Source: Thermomonas sp. (GTDB lineage: Bacteria > Pseudomonadota > Gammaproteobacteria > Xanthomonadales > Xanthomonadaceae). From it: DNA of 52,034 bases. The stretch spans positions 1 to 52,034 of the forward strand of contig NZ_JAHRWW010000051.1 of NCBI RefSeq assembly GCF_019104945.1, given 5' to 3'. Every line of letters begins with the position of its first letter. The first letter of the stretch is position 1. The position numbers and the translations under genes were made by a program. Below the pieces are notes generated by a model. The model was not told the DNA's origin and did not search any database. It was given only the letters and a program-made list of their open reading frames with translations. Below, in pieces: positions 11,961 through 20,061 of the stretch.

Positions 11961-12613
11961 GCCAGCGTTTGCACGTGTTCTATGGCGGCAGCTTTGACCC
12001 GGTGCATAACGGGCATCTGGCCATTGCGCAGGTGGTTCGTGATCGTTTGCATGCCGACGTGAGTCTGTTGCCCGCCGGTGCGCCGCCACATAAGGCAGGC
12101 ACCCATGCCAGCGGAGAGCAGCGCGCCGAAATGCTGGAGCTTGCCATCGCCAACATGGCGAATATCCGCGTGGATCACCGCGAGCTGCGCCGCGCAGGCC
12201 CGTCTTATACCGTTGATACATTGGCCGAACTGCGCGCTGAACTTGGGCCGCAAGCGCCGATCGCTTGGCTGATTGGTGCCGATTCGCTACTGCAGCTGCA
12301 TACGTGGCAGCGCTGGGAAACTTTGTTCGATCTGGCCCATATCGTGGCCGTGCGCCGCCCCAATACAGCGCTGGATGCGCAGCGCCTACGCGCCGATGCG
12401 CCGTCTGTATTGGCAAAAATCAATGGCCGCTGGCTACCGCCGGAGGCGCTGACAGATAGCCCCGCTGGTGGTTTCAGCCTCATCAGCCTGCCAGAGCTGC
12501 GCCCTGAATCCTCCAGTGAGCTGCGCCAACGTATCGCCCAAGGGGAGAATTGGCAGGCGTGGCTGCCTCCTAGCGTTGTGGCCTATATCGAACGGTTCAA
12601 TCTCTATCGCTAG
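11957..12613 (+). CDS. nadD: Nicotinate-nucleotide adenylyltransferase
   Basis: A 218-residue enzyme that makes nicotinate adenine dinucleotide from nicotinate mononucleotide and ATP in NAD biosynthesis. The nucleotidyltransferase signature [13 protein letters not shown] lies at about residues 9-21, with the HxGH motif present. [16 protein letters not shown] and the closing [12 protein letters not shown] match the family. Length is normal. The ATG overlaps the holA stop, and the gene sits before rsfS as in most gammaproteobacteria. Confidence 0.97.
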   Translation: MSQRLHVFYGGSFDPVHNGHLAIAQVVRDRLHADVSLLPAGAPPHKAGTHASGEQRAEMLELAIANMANIRVDHRELRRAGPSYTVDTLAELRAELGPQAPIAWLIGADSLLQLHTWQRWETLFDLAHIVAVRRPNTALDAQRLRADAPSVLAKINGRWLPPEALTDSPAGGFSLISLPELRPESSSELRQRIAQGENWQAWLPPSVVAYIERFNLYR

Positions 12614-12621
12614 TCGGCCGT

Positions 12622-12627
12622 TATAAT
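12622..12627 (+). promoter_or_regulatory. Possible internal promoter before rsfS (perfect -10 hexamer)
   Basis: A consensus TATAAT lies about 28 bases before the rsfS start in the only gap of this operon downstream of nadD. No convincing -35 hexamer is seen 16-18 bases upstream, so activity is uncertain. Confidence 0.3.
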
Positions 12628-12654
12628 AGGCGTCACTCCATCGAGCGCGCCGCC

Positions 12655-13077
12655 TTGACCAACGCTGCCCAAGTTATCAAAACCAGCCTACCCACCCCGC
12701 CGCCGTCGGTGGACGCCCTGCGCCAAGCGGTGCGCGATGGGTTGGAGTCTTTGAAAGCCCAAAATATTTTGGAAATCGACGTGCGCGGCAAAAGCAGCGT
12801 CTGCGATTTCATGGTGATCGCCTCCGGTACTTCCACGCGCCACGTAAAATCGGTGGCCGACGAAGTGGTGCGCTTCGCCAAGAAGCTCGACGTGATGCCA
12901 CTAGGTGTAGAAGGCGAACGCGAAGCCGAGTGGGTGCTGGTGGACTTAGGCGATGTCGTGGTGCACGTGATGCTGCCGCGCGTGCGTGAGTTCTACGCAC
13001 TGGAGCGCCTATGGTCGGTGGGTGACGAACCACCAAAAGCGGGCGCAGAGCTAGAAGACGTAGGCGCGGCCGAATAA
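12655..13077 (+). CDS. rsfS: Ribosomal silencing factor RsfS
   Basis: A 140-residue protein that binds ribosomal protein uL14 on the large subunit and blocks subunit joining when nutrients are scarce. The family core is clear: [38 protein letters not shown], then [35 protein letters not shown]. The start is TTG at 12655, and the first 35 residues are poorly conserved, so the true start could be slightly downstream. The C-terminal extension is acidic. It is followed by rlmH after three bases, the usual pairing. Confidence 0.96.
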   Translation: MTNAAQVIKTSLPTPPPSVDALRQAVRDGLESLKAQNILEIDVRGKSSVCDFMVIASGTSTRHVKSVADEVVRFAKKLDVMPLGVEGEREAEWVLVDLGDVVVHVMLPRVREFYALERLWSVGDEPPKAGAELEDVGAAE

Positions 13078-13080
13078 GCG

Positions 13081-13551
13081 GTGAAAGCACGCCTGATCGC
13101 CGTTGGCGAGCGCGCCCCAAGTTGGGTTGCGCAAGGCTTCACCGAATACCAAAAACGCCTCTCGCACTGGCTGCCTTTGGAACTGGTGGAGGTCGAACCG
13201 GGTGTGCGCGGCAAAGGCCGCGACACCGCCCGCGCGATGAGCGACGAAGGCGCGCGCGTGCTTGCGGCACTACCCAAAAACGCCCACGTTATTGCGCTGG
13301 ACGGCCGCGGCAAAATGCACAGCTCCGAACAACTTGCACAGCGCCTTGAGCACTGGCGCAGCCAAGGCCGCGACCTTGCGTTTCTTATTGGCGGCCCCGA
13401 AGGCCATGCTCAGGATGTCATTACCCGCGCCGCCGAACTTTGGTCACTTGGCCCACTCACCTTGCCGCATATGCTGGTGCGCCTCGTCTTAGCCGAACAG
13501 CTCTACCGCGCCGCCGCACTGCTGGCGAATCACCCGTATCACCGGGCGTGA
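13081..13551 (+). CDS. rlmH: 23S rRNA (pseudouridine-1915 N3)-methyltransferase RlmH
   Basis: A 156-residue SPOUT-class methyltransferase that modifies pseudouridine 1915 in helix 69 of 23S rRNA. The knotted SAM-binding C-terminus is visible: LAFLIGGPEGHAQDV, then LGPLTLPHMLVRLVLAEQLYRAAALLANHPYHR, the strongly conserved family ending. The start is GTG. Length and sequence are normal. It is the last gene of the leuS operon and converges on the next gene. Confidence 0.97.
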   Translation: MKARLIAVGERAPSWVAQGFTEYQKRLSHWLPLELVEVEPGVRGKGRDTARAMSDEGARVLAALPKNAHVIALDGRGKMHSSEQLAQRLEHWRSQGRDLAFLIGGPEGHAQDVITRAAELWSLGPLTLPHMLVRLVLAEQLYRAAALLANHPYHRA

Positions 13552-13562
13552 ACCAAGAGTGC

Positions 13563-14519
13563 TCAGTCTGATTGTTTCACTTCAGCCGAACACGCGGATT
13601 GTGGAGCTGGCTTGAATTCTGGGTAGTCGGCGAGCCGCACCACCCCTGCACGATCAGCAAGCCCCTCTTGAGTTAGCAGGCGCTTCACGCCTTCCTCATA
13701 ATCTGAGGGCAGCTCAACATTGCATACACCCAAGGCAGCCATGTCTGCGCCAGAAAGTGTGTACGCTTGGTTTTGAGGCGGCAGTGGCAGGTAGTCCACT
13801 AAACAGTCGATGCGCTCATCGATGCCAGTTTTAGAAAATAGCTGTTTGTGTTGACGCGCAGCAGTTTGATAGTAGCGGCGTAACTTTTCCCGCAACTTCG
13901 GCCCTTGCTTCTGGAGTTCAACCTCTATTTCAGCACTGGATAAGCGTGCACCGTTACGCGTCATGGCACCTGTCAGGTTAGGAATATCACCGGCTAAAAT
14001 GCGCTCGAATGCGATATCGTTGGGCACGTTCTGCGGACAGCTGTTGTGCCAGATCACCATACTTTCCGGTAGCACCTTTCTTACAGGTGCGGGGGTGAAT
14101 AGATAACTTGCGCATGCTGAATTGCAAACTCTATCAACGACTACGGTAAGTTTTCGGCGAAGGACAATCTCACCCATGTCGATCGCTGGTAGCGCGTCGC
14201 CACCACGCGAACGCACTTGTAATGTTGTCACGCCCGGATGCGTCTTCAGCGTCTTCTGAAATAGAGAAAGGCCATCCACTGTGATAATGTCGACGTAATA
14301 AAGTGTGTCGCCCTCTACACGCACTTGCGCGTCATAGTTGCCGCCTACAAGTACCTGCTGGTGTTCAGCCTGTGGCTTTAGTTCGTTGGCAGGTGCCAAT
14401 GTAGAGGTGATACCTGCAGCAAGCCCTGCTGCATAGAGCAGTGCGCGGCTGTGGGCTGTACGGTTCTTAGGCGTGGTTCCAGCTTGGAACTCATGTACAT
14501 GGCCATCAAGCACGCGCAC
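13563..14519 (-). CDS. Secreted ClpP/crotonase-fold protein of unknown function
   Basis: A 318-residue protein that I cannot name. A hydrophobic segment (about residues 25-45, ALLYAAGLAAGITSTLAPANE) after a basic stretch suggests a signal peptide or anchor. Residues 95-165 resemble ClpP-fold serine hydrolases seen in bacterial exported proteins: LQVRSRGGDALPAIDMGEIV forms the oxyanion-type glycine turn, CNSACASYLF holds a candidate nucleophilic serine, and the histidine in VIWHNS is a candidate acid-base residue. The C-terminal third has no recognised domain. The start is a weak GTG at 14519, and other starts are possible. Base composition is less GC-rich than neighbouring ribosomal genes. 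It lies alone between rlmH (convergent) and the tsf terminator. Confidence 0.6.
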   Translation of the reverse strand: MRVLDGHVHEFQAGTTPKNRTAHSRALLYAAGLAAGITSTLAPANELKPQAEHQQVLVGGNYDAQVRVEGDTLYYVDIITVDGLSLFQKTLKTHPGVTTLQVRSRGGDALPAIDMGEIVLRRKLTVVVDRVCNSACASYLFTPAPVRKVLPESMVIWHNSCPQNVPNDIAFERILAGDIPNLTGAMTRNGARLSSAEIEVELQKQGPKLREKLRRYYQTAARQHKQLFSKTGIDERIDCLVDYLPLPPQNQAYTLSGADMAALGVCNVELPSDYEEGVKRLLTQEGLADRAGVVRLADYPEFKPAPQSACSAEVKQSD

Positions 14520-14554
14520 TAGAGTGGGTGCTGAATTTTCGTTATGTCTTTATA

Positions 14555-14586
14555 CAAAAAACCCGCCATCACTGGCGGGCTTTTTG
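14555..14586 (-). terminator. Intrinsic terminator after rpsB-tsf
   Basis: The stem CCCGCCA-TCAC-TGGCGGG (14562-14579) is followed on the minus strand by a run of T residues, and it is mirrored by T residues on the plus strand. It lies directly downstream of the tsf stop codon and is a clean rho-independent terminator. Confidence 0.9.
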
Positions 14587-14607
14587 TGAAACGGATGCAG
14601 CGAGGAA

Positions 14608-15489
14608 TTAAACCTGCATCGCCTTGGCGACTTCGGCTAGGTAGTCTTCTTGCACCTTTTCGATGCCTTCGCCTACCACCAGACGCTGGAAGCCAACCAC
14701 GTCGGCACCGGCGGCCTTGACCACGGCTTCCACGGTCTTGTCGCCGTCCAGCACGTAGCTCTGGCCGTACAGGGTGACTTCGCTGATGATCTTGTTGATC
14801 TTGCCGCTGATGATTTTTTCGAGGATTTCGGCCGGCTTGGCCTTGTCCTTTTCGCTCATCTTGGCCAGCTCGATTTCTTTTTCCTTGGCCACGAACTCGG
14901 CCGGAACGTCAGCGGCCTTGTTGTGCGGCGGGTTCATTGCGGCCACGTGCATGGCAAGGCCACGGGCCAGCTCTTCGCTACCGCCAGCCAGTTCCACCAG
15001 TACACCGATCTTGCCATTGGTGTGCACATAGGTGCCCACGTTGTTGGCGGTGTCCAGCTTCACCAAACGGCGAATCTGGATGTTTTCACCCAGCTTCTGC
15101 ACGGCGGTGGCACGGGCTTCTTCCACAGTTTCGCCGGAGGCGAGCTTGGCGGCCTTCAGTGCTTCAACGTCGGCAGCGCCGGAAGCCAGCGCAGCCGCAG
15201 CAACCGCGTCCACGAAGGACTTGAAGTTAACATCGTTGGCCACGAAGTCGGTTTCAGAGTTGATTTCAACCAGTACGGCCTTGCCGCCGTTTTGGGCCAC
15301 GCCCACGCGGCCTTCAGCGGCCACGCGGTCGGCCTTTTTGTCGGCCTTGGCGGCGCCCGACTTGCGCAGGGCTTCTGCTGCAGCGTCGATATCGCCATTG
15401 GTTTCAGTGAGTGCCTTCTTGCACTCCATCATGCCGGCGCCAGTGCGCTCGCGCAGTTCCTTCACGAGGGAAGCGGTAATTTCAGCCAT
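14608..15489 (-). CDS. tsf: Translation elongation factor Ts
   Basis: A 293-residue guanine-nucleotide exchange factor that recycles EF-Tu. The N-terminal UBA-like domain ([45 protein letters not shown]) is unmistakable, including the conserved [13 protein letters not shown]. The core reads [24 protein letters not shown], and the C-terminal region carries [19 protein letters not shown]. Length is close to the usual 283-295. It is the second gene of the rpsB-tsf operon and is followed by an intrinsic terminator. Confidence 0.98.
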   Translation of the reverse strand: MAEITASLVKELRERTGAGMMECKKALTETNGDIDAAAEALRKSGAAKADKKADRVAAEGRVGVAQNGGKAVLVEINSETDFVANDVNFKSFVDAVAAAALASGAADVEALKAAKLASGETVEEARATAVQKLGENIQIRRLVKLDTANNVGTYVHTNGKIGVLVELAGGSEELARGLAMHVAAMNPPHNKAADVPAEFVAKEKEIELAKMSEKDKAKPAEILEKIISGKINKIISEVTLYGQSYVLDGDKTVEAVVKAAGADVVGFQRLVVGEGIEKVQEDYLAEVAKAMQV

Positions 15490-15517
15490 GGGGTTACCTC
15501 AAAATTAAATACTTAAG

Positions 15518-15539
15518 CCCCTCTCCGTGCGGAGAGGGG
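15518..15539 (-). terminator. Hairpin in the rpsB-tsf spacer (probable attenuator)
   Basis: A 10-base perfect inverted repeat, CCCCTCTCCG and CGGAGAGGGG with a two-base centre, lies in the spacer between rpsB and tsf. On the minus strand it is followed by CTTAAG rather than a T-run. In E. coli a partial terminator lies at the same place, so a role in setting the S2 to EF-Ts ratio is plausible. Confidence 0.5.
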
Positions 15540-15580
15540 AAATTTAAGCGCAGCCGCGTGGTGCGGTTGCGGAAGAGCGA

Positions 15581-16351
15581 TTACTCGCCTTTCTTGCCGT
15601 GCTTGGCGGCTTCTTCGCCTTCAACAGCGGCGGCGAAGTCTTCTTCGCGCACGTTGGCGGCGTTCGGCGCAGCGGCCTTGCCTTCCAGCACGGCGTCAGC
15701 GGCAGCGCGGGCGTACAGCTGCACAGCACGGATGGCGTCGTCGTTGCCCGGGATGGCGTAGTCCACCAGGTTGGGGTCGTAGTTGCTGTCCACCACCGCG
15801 ATCACCGGGATGCCGAGCTTCTTGGCTTCCTTGATGGCGATGTCTTCATGGCCGATATCGATCACGAAGATGGCGTCGGGCAGACGGTTCATTTCCTTGA
15901 TGCCGCCGAGGCTGGCTTCCAGCTTGTCGCGTTCGCGGCGCAGGCCCATCACTTCGTGCTTGACCAGCTTCTGGAAGGTGCCATCGGTTTCAGCGGCCTC
16001 CAGTTCCTTCAAACGGGCAACCGACTTCTTCACGGTGGCGAAGTTGGTCAGGGTGCCGCCCAGCCAACGCTGGTTCATGAAGGGCTGGCCGCAACGCTCG
16101 GCTTCTTCCTTGATGGCTTCACGCGCGCTGCGCTTGGTGCCCAGGAACAGGATGGTGCCGCGCTTTTGCGCAACGCCGCTGATGAAGTTCATCGCGTCGT
16201 TGAACAGCGGGACGGTCTTTTCAAGGTTGATGATGTGGATCTTGCCGCGCGCACCGAACAGGTACGGGGCCATTTTGGGGTTCCAGTAGCGGGTCTGGTG
16301 GCCGAAGTGAACGCCGGCTTCCAGCATCTGACGCATGGTGATTTGGGGCAT
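15581..16351 (-). CDS. rpsB: 30S ribosomal protein S2
   Basis: A 256-residue ribosomal protein of the small-subunit platform. It begins [27 protein letters not shown], with the family signature GVHFGHQ. It continues with [13 protein letters not shown], the Rossmann-like core, and [36 protein letters not shown]. The C-terminal tail is acidic and lysine-rich. A strong AGGAG ribosome site lies just upstream of the ATG. It is divergent from alaS and followed by tsf. Confidence 0.98.
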   Translation of the reverse strand: MPQITMRQMLEAGVHFGHQTRYWNPKMAPYLFGARGKIHIINLEKTVPLFNDAMNFISGVAQKRGTILFLGTKRSAREAIKEEAERCGQPFMNQRWLGGTLTNFATVKKSVARLKELEAAETDGTFQKLVKHEVMGLRRERDKLEASLGGIKEMNRLPDAIFVIDIGHEDIAIKEAKKLGIPVIAVVDSNYDPNLVDYAIPGNDDAIRAVQLYARAAADAVLEGKAAAPNAANVREEDFAAAVEGEEAAKHGKKGE

Positions 16352-16561
16352 GGTAAAACTCCTAAATGTAAGGAACCCACGCCAAGGGAATGAAGGCGCT
16401 GCGCCGCATCCTAGAAGGATTAGCGCTGGATTCCGGGGTTGGGCCTCCCTGTCGTCACTGCGTCCGAACCCGCTTACGCGGGCACCCCGGAACAGGGATT
16501 GCCGACAGGTGTGGATTCGACGGTTTCGAGAGGGCCTCGCCGCACGTCGTGGCGGTATAAC
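16352..16561 (-). promoter_or_regulatory. Structured leader of rpsB (possible S2 autoregulatory RNA)
   Basis: The roughly 210-base rpsB leader contains two pairs of long complementary segments that interleave. TTCCGGGGT (16431-16439) pairs with ACCCCGGAA (16484-16492). CCTGTCG (16448-16454) pairs with CGACAGG (16503-16509) or, in an alternative register, with 16492-16498. Between them is a CCCGC-TTAC-GCGGG hairpin (16469-16482). The interleaving predicts a pseudoknot or switch. Ribosomal protein S2 is known to repress its own mRNA in gammaproteobacteria, so this is the likely control element; the structure itself is inferred by eye. Confidence 0.55.
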
Positions 16562-16567
16562 CCGCTA

Positions 16568-16596
16568 ATTATGGGGCAAATGCCTGCTGTGAGCAA
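16568..16596 (-). promoter_or_regulatory. Putative rpsB promoter
   Basis: Reading the minus strand, TTGCTC (complement of 16591-16596) and CATAAT (complement of 16568-16573) are 17 bases apart. The start site would be near 16561, giving a leader of about 210 bases. The -10 hexamer is good and the -35 weak. Confidence 0.4.
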
Positions 16597-16650
16597 ATCA
16601 TGCGGTGTAACGCTACGCGATAGCCGCGTGCGCTTGTAAACTAGGCGGCT

Positions 16651-19290
16651 ATGAAAACCACTTCCGACATTCGCCGCGACTTCCTCGACTTCTTCGCCTC
16701 CAAGGGGCATACCATCGTCCCGTCCGCACCGCTGGTGCCGGGCAACGACCCGACCTTGCTGTTCACCAACTCCGGCATGGTGCAGTTCAAAGATGTGTTC
16801 TTGGGTGCGGAAAAGCGCAGCTACGTGCGCGCAGCTGACGTCCAGCGCTGCCTGCGCGCCGGCGGTAAGCACAATGACCTTGATTCGGTCGGCTATACCG
16901 CGCGCCACCACACCTTCTTCGAAATGCTCGGCAACTGGTCGTTTGGCGATTACTTCAAGAAAGAAGCCATCGCCTGGGCTTGGGAGCTGCTGACCGAGGT
17001 CTGGAAGCTGCCGAAGGAGCGCCTGCTGGCGACGGTCTACCACACCGACGACGAGGCCTACGGCATTTGGTTGAACGATATCGGCCTGCCGCCGGAGCGG
17101 ATCATCCGCATCGGCGACAACAAGGGCGCGCCGTTTGCGTCCGACAATTTCTGGCAGATGGCCGATACCGGCCCCTGTGGCCCGTGCAGCGAGATCTTCT
17201 ACGACCACGGTCCGGGACACGCCGGCGGCCCGCCCGGCTCGCCGGACGAGGACGGCGATCGCTATATCGAGATCTGGAACAACGTGTTCATGCAGTTCGA
17301 CCGCCAGCCCGACGGCACGCTGGTGCCCTTGCCAGCGCCCTGCGTGGACACCGGCATGGGTCTGGAGCGGATCACCGCGATCTTGCAACAGGTGCATTCC
17401 AATTATGAAATCGACCTGTTCCAATCCTTAATTCGCAAGGTGGCCGAACTCGCCCAAACAGCCGATTTGGAAAACAAGTCGCTGCGGGTGATCGCCGACC
17501 ATATCCGCGCCTGTTCGTTCCTGATCGTCGATGGCGTGCTGCCCTCCAACGAGGGTCGCGGCTATGTGCTGCGCCGGATCATCCGCCGCGCCCTGCGCCA
17601 CGGCTGGATGCTGGGCGTGCGCCAGCCGTTCTTCCATCAGCTGGTGGGAACCTTGGATGCGTTGATGGGCGAAGCCTACCCAGAACTGCATGCCGCGCGC
17701 GCCACCGTTGAGCGAGCACTGAAGGCGGAAGAAGAGCGCTTCGCAGAAACGCTGGATTCCGGCATGAAGATTTTCGATGACGTGGCCAGCCGCGTTGTCG
17801 ACAAGATCATTCCCGGTGTAGATGCGTTCCGCTTGTACGACACCTATGGGTTCCCGCTTGACCTCACCCAGGACATGGCGCGCGAACGCGGCATGAGCGT
17901 GGACGTGGAAGGCTTTGATGTATCGATGGCGCAGCAGAAAGAAACTGCGCGCGCTGCAGGCAAGTTTGGCGGCGGCGTGCAGCTGCCCGCCGAATTGGTG
18001 GCTACGCTTTCGCCCACGCAATTCTTGGGCTATGACGCGCTCAGCGCCGAAGGTCTTACCGTGCTTGCGCTGCTGAAAGACGGCAAGCCGGTGGAGGCGA
18101 TTGCGGCAGGCGATGACGCTATCGTTCTGCTGGATCGCAGCCCGTTCTACGGTGAGTCCGGTGGCCAAGTGGGCGATACCGGTGTGCTATCCGCCAACGG
18201 CGTGCAGTTTGATGTCAACGATACCTTGAAGCTGGCTGGTCAGTTTCACGGTCATTTGGGCAGGCTTGCTGCAGGTAGCCTGAAAAAAGGTGACGTACTC
18301 AGCGGCGCGGTGGACGCCGCGCGCCGCAGTGCGACCGTACTAAATCACAGCGCCACCCACTTGCTGCACGCCGCGCTGCGCAACGTGCTTGGCACGCATG
18401 TGCAGCAGAAGGGCTCGCTGGTAGCGCCGGATCGCCTGCGCTTTGACTTCTCACACTTCCAGCCGATGACGGCAGCGGAGTTGGCCGATGTCGAACGCCG
18501 AGTCAATGCTGAAGTGCGCGCTAACCACGCAGGTGAAGTGCGCCATATGGGCATGCAGGAAGCGCTGGATTTCGGCGCGATGGCGCTGTTTGGCGAGAAG
18601 TATGGCGAAGAAGTGCGCGTGCTGCGCTTTGGCCCGACCTCCACCGAACTGTGCGGTGGTACCCACGCCAGCCGCACTGGCGATATTGGTTTGTTCAAAA
18701 TTGTTTCTGAAGGCGGTGTGTCGGCAGGTGTGCGCCGCATTGAAGCGGTAACGGGACAAGGGGCGCTGGACTTTGTGGCCGAAGAGGAGCAGCGCCTACA
18801 CGAGGTCGCACACCTCGTGGGCGCGCCCCCAGCTGAACTGGCGCACAAACTGCACGCCCTGCTAGAGAAGCAAAAGAAGCTAGAGCGCGAGTTGGAAGCG
18901 ATCAAGGCCAAGGCGGCCTCCAGTGCAGCGGGTGATTTGGCCGCGCAAGCGCAAGACGTGGAAGGCATCAAGGTGTTGGCTGCGCGCTTGGAAGGCTTTG
19001 ATGCCAAGGCGCTGCGCGATGCCATGGATCGACTCAAAGCCCAGCTGGGCGACGCGGTGATCGTGCTGGCGGGCGTGAGCGATGGTAAGGCGGCCCTCGT
19101 GGCGGGCGTGGCGGGCGCGGCGCTGGGTAAGATCAAAGCGGGTGACGTGCTGGGTGATGTCGCCAAGCAGGCTAATGGCAAGGGCGGCGGCCGCCCGGAT
19201 ATGGCCCAAGGTGGCTGTGACGACGTTCCAGCGCTCAAGGTAGCGTTGCAAGGCGTTGCGGCGTGGGTTGGGCAGAAATTAGCCGGTTAA
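16651..19290 (+). CDS. alaS: Alanyl-tRNA synthetase
   Basis: An 879-residue class II synthetase that charges tRNA-Ala. The catalytic domain begins [41 protein letters not shown] and contains the class II motif around [23 protein letters not shown]. The editing domain has the zinc-binding pair HSATHLLH (H566, H570) and [13 protein letters not shown] (C668, H672). The C-terminal domain includes the oligomerisation coiled coil ([20 protein letters not shown]) and the glycine-rich [13 protein letters not shown] end. A ribosome site resembling AGGCGG precedes the ATG. Here alaS is divergent from rpsB; in many xanthomonads recA and recX lie upstream instead. csrA follows, the usual downstream neighbour. 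Confidence 0.98.
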   Translation: MKTTSDIRRDFLDFFASKGHTIVPSAPLVPGNDPTLLFTNSGMVQFKDVFLGAEKRSYVRAADVQRCLRAGGKHNDLDSVGYTARHHTFFEMLGNWSFGDYFKKEAIAWAWELLTEVWKLPKERLLATVYHTDDEAYGIWLNDIGLPPERIIRIGDNKGAPFASDNFWQMADTGPCGPCSEIFYDHGPGHAGGPPGSPDEDGDRYIEIWNNVFMQFDRQPDGTLVPLPAPCVDTGMGLERITAILQQVHSNYEIDLFQSLIRKVAELAQTADLENKSLRVIADHIRACSFLIVDGVLPSNEGRGYVLRRIIRRALRHGWMLGVRQPFFHQLVGTLDALMGEAYPELHAARATVERALKAEEERFAETLDSGMKIFDDVASRVVDKIIPGVDAFRLYDTYGFPLDLTQDMARERGMSVDVEGFDVSMAQQKETARAAGKFGGGVQLPAELVATLSPTQFLGYDALSAEGLTVLALLKDGKPVEAIAAGDDAIVLLDRSPFYGESGGQVGDTGVLSANGVQFDVNDTLKLAGQFHGHLGRLAAGSLKKGDVLSGAVDAARRSATVLNHSATHLLHAALRNVLGTHVQQKGSLVAPDRLRFDFSHFQPMTAAELADVERRVNAEVRANHAGEVRHMGMQEALDFGAMALFGEKYGEEVRVLRFGPTSTELCGGTHASRTGDIGLFKIVSEGGVSAGVRRIEAVTGQGALDFVAEEEQRLHEVAHLVGAPPAELAHKLHALLEKQKKLERELEAIKAKAASSAAGDLAAQAQDVEGIKVLAARLEGFDAKALRDAMDRLKAQLGDAVIVLAGVSDGKAALVAGVAGAALGKIKAGDVLGDVAKQANGKGGGRPDMAQGGCDDVPALKVALQGVAAWVGQKLAG

Positions 19291-19308
19291 ATTGATGAAC
19301 TGTGACCG

Positions 19309-19330
19309 AAGTCCGTTAACCCCGGACTTT
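19309..19330 (+). terminator. Weak terminator-like hairpin after alaS
   Basis: AAGTCCG and CGGACTT form a seven-base stem around a TTAACCC loop, followed by only a short T stretch (TTTGG). It lies between the alaS stop and the csrA promoter and could end part of the alaS transcripts. Confidence 0.45.
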
Positions 19331-19337
19331 GGTACGC

Positions 19338-19366
19338 TTGCGGGCGGGTTTTTCTCCGCCTATGAT
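19338..19366 (+). promoter_or_regulatory. Sigma-70 promoter of csrA
   Basis: TTGCGG (19338-19343) and TATGAT (19361-19366) are separated by exactly 17 bases. The predicted start near 19373 gives a leader of about 62 bases containing the palindrome and GGA motifs described separately. Confidence 0.6.
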
Positions 19367-19396
19367 CTGCTGTTCAATACTATTACGGATGTCAGG

Positions 19397-19412
19397 CGCG
19401 GAACGTTCCGCG
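19397..19412 (+). promoter_or_regulatory. 16-base perfect palindrome in the csrA leader
   Basis: CGCGGAACGTTCCGCG is perfectly self-complementary and lies 22 bases before the csrA start. In RNA it could form a short hairpin exposing or hiding a GGA triplet; in DNA it could bind a dimeric regulator. GGA triplets also occur at 19386-19388 and inside the ribosome site, the type of element bound by CsrA. CsrA autoregulation is known in other bacteria; here it is inferred. Confidence 0.4.
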
Positions 19413-19434
19413 TTTCGGCGACAGGGGAGTTGCA

Positions 19435-19629
19435 ATGCTCATTTTAACTAGGCGTGTAGGCGAGACCCTGATGATCGGTGATGCGATCACCGTCACCGTG
19501 CTCGGTGTGAAAGGTAATCAAGTACGCATCGGTATCACTGCGCCAAAAGACGTTGCCGTGCACCGCGAAGAGATCTATCAGCGCATCCAAAGCGGTGAAG
19601 ACAACAAGAACGAAGAAAAATCATCTTAA
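19435..19629 (+). CDS. csrA: Carbon storage regulator CsrA (RsmA)
   Basis: A 64-residue RNA-binding dimer that represses or stabilises mRNAs by binding GGA motifs near ribosome sites. It controls carbon flux, motility and, in xanthomonads, virulence. The sequence [51 protein letters not shown] is nearly identical to other CsrA proteins, with the RNA-contact residues L4 and R44 regions intact. The tail ([13 protein letters not shown]) is hydrophilic. A GGGGAG ribosome site lies six bases upstream. It follows alaS and precedes tRNA-Ser. Confidence 0.98.
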   Translation: MLILTRRVGETLMIGDAITVTVLGVKGNQVRIGITAPKDVAVHREEIYQRIQSGEDNKNEEKSS

Positions 19630-19634
19630 AAAGT

Positions 19635-19663
19635 TTGCCGAATCTCGAATAAGCCTGTATTCT
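19635..19663 (+). promoter_or_regulatory. Putative promoter of tRNA-Ser
   Basis: TTGCCG (19635-19640) and TATTCT (19658-19663) are 17 bases apart and lie just upstream of the tRNA-Ser gene, starting immediately after the csrA stop codon. Confidence 0.45.
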
Positions 19664-19686
19664 TGCCGGCTCGCGATTCGCCTCAC

Positions 19687-19779
19687 GGAGACTTGCCCGA
19701 GAGGCCGAAGGGGCTCCCCTGCTAAGGGAGTATGGGGTCAAAAACTCCATCGAGGGTTCGAATCCCTCAGTCTCCGCCA
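19687..19779 (+). tRNA. tRNA-Ser (anticodon GCU)
   Basis: The acceptor stem GGAGACT pairs with AGTCTCC, followed by discriminator G and an encoded CCA end. The anticodon loop reads CTGCTAA with anticodon GCT, decoding AGC and AGU. A long variable arm (about GGAGTATGGGGTCAAAAACTCC) marks it as a class II tRNA, and the T loop is GGTTCGAATCC. Confidence 0.96.
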
Positions 19780-19826
19780 CTTGCGGCGAAACGCGAAAAA
19801 AAATGCACGAAAATGAAAATTTTTCC

Positions 19827-19855
19827 TTGACGTGCAAGCGGTGTTTCTACATAAT
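19827..19855 (+). promoter_or_regulatory. Promoter of tRNA-Arg
   Basis: TTGACG (19827-19832) and CATAAT (19850-19855) are separated by 17 bases. The predicted start near 19862 lies eight bases before the mature tRNA end. Both hexamers differ from consensus at one position, so this is a strong promoter. Confidence 0.7.
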
Positions 19856-19869
19856 TCCGCTTCTACATT

Positions 19870-19946
19870 GCGCCCGTAGCTCAGTTGGATAGAGCACCAG
19901 GCTACGAACTTGGGGGTCGGAGGTTCGAATCCTTCCGGGCGCGCCA
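19870..19946 (+). tRNA. tRNA-Arg (anticodon ACG)
   Basis: The stem GCGCCCG pairs with CGGGCGC, followed by G and an encoded CCA. The anticodon loop is CTACGAA with anticodon ACG (edited to ICG), decoding CGU, CGC and CGA. The D arm (TAGCTCAGTTGGATAGAGCA) and T arm (GGTTCGAATCC) are canonical. The accessory island starts just downstream. Confidence 0.97.
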
Positions 19947-19958
19947 TTACAAAACAAA

Positions 19959-19992
19959 AGAGTCAACCGGCTATTGCCAGTTGGCTCTTTTT
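19959..19992 (+). terminator. Intrinsic terminator of tRNA-Arg
   Basis: A long stem (AGAGTCAACCGGC with GCCAGTTGGCTCT, with G-U pairs, loop TATT) is followed by TTTT. It closes the tRNA transcription unit and shields the restriction operon from read-through. Confidence 0.85.
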
Positions 19993-20061
19993 GTTTGCGT
20001 ATGATCTTGGTGGTTTGTGCTAATTTCATGCCACGCAAGAAGCTTTTTAGGATCCCTTGTT

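Noticed and set aside
14650-15516. 288-codon frame opposite tsf
   Set aside because: tsf is certain on the minus strand; histidine- and glycine-rich antisense product with no domain.
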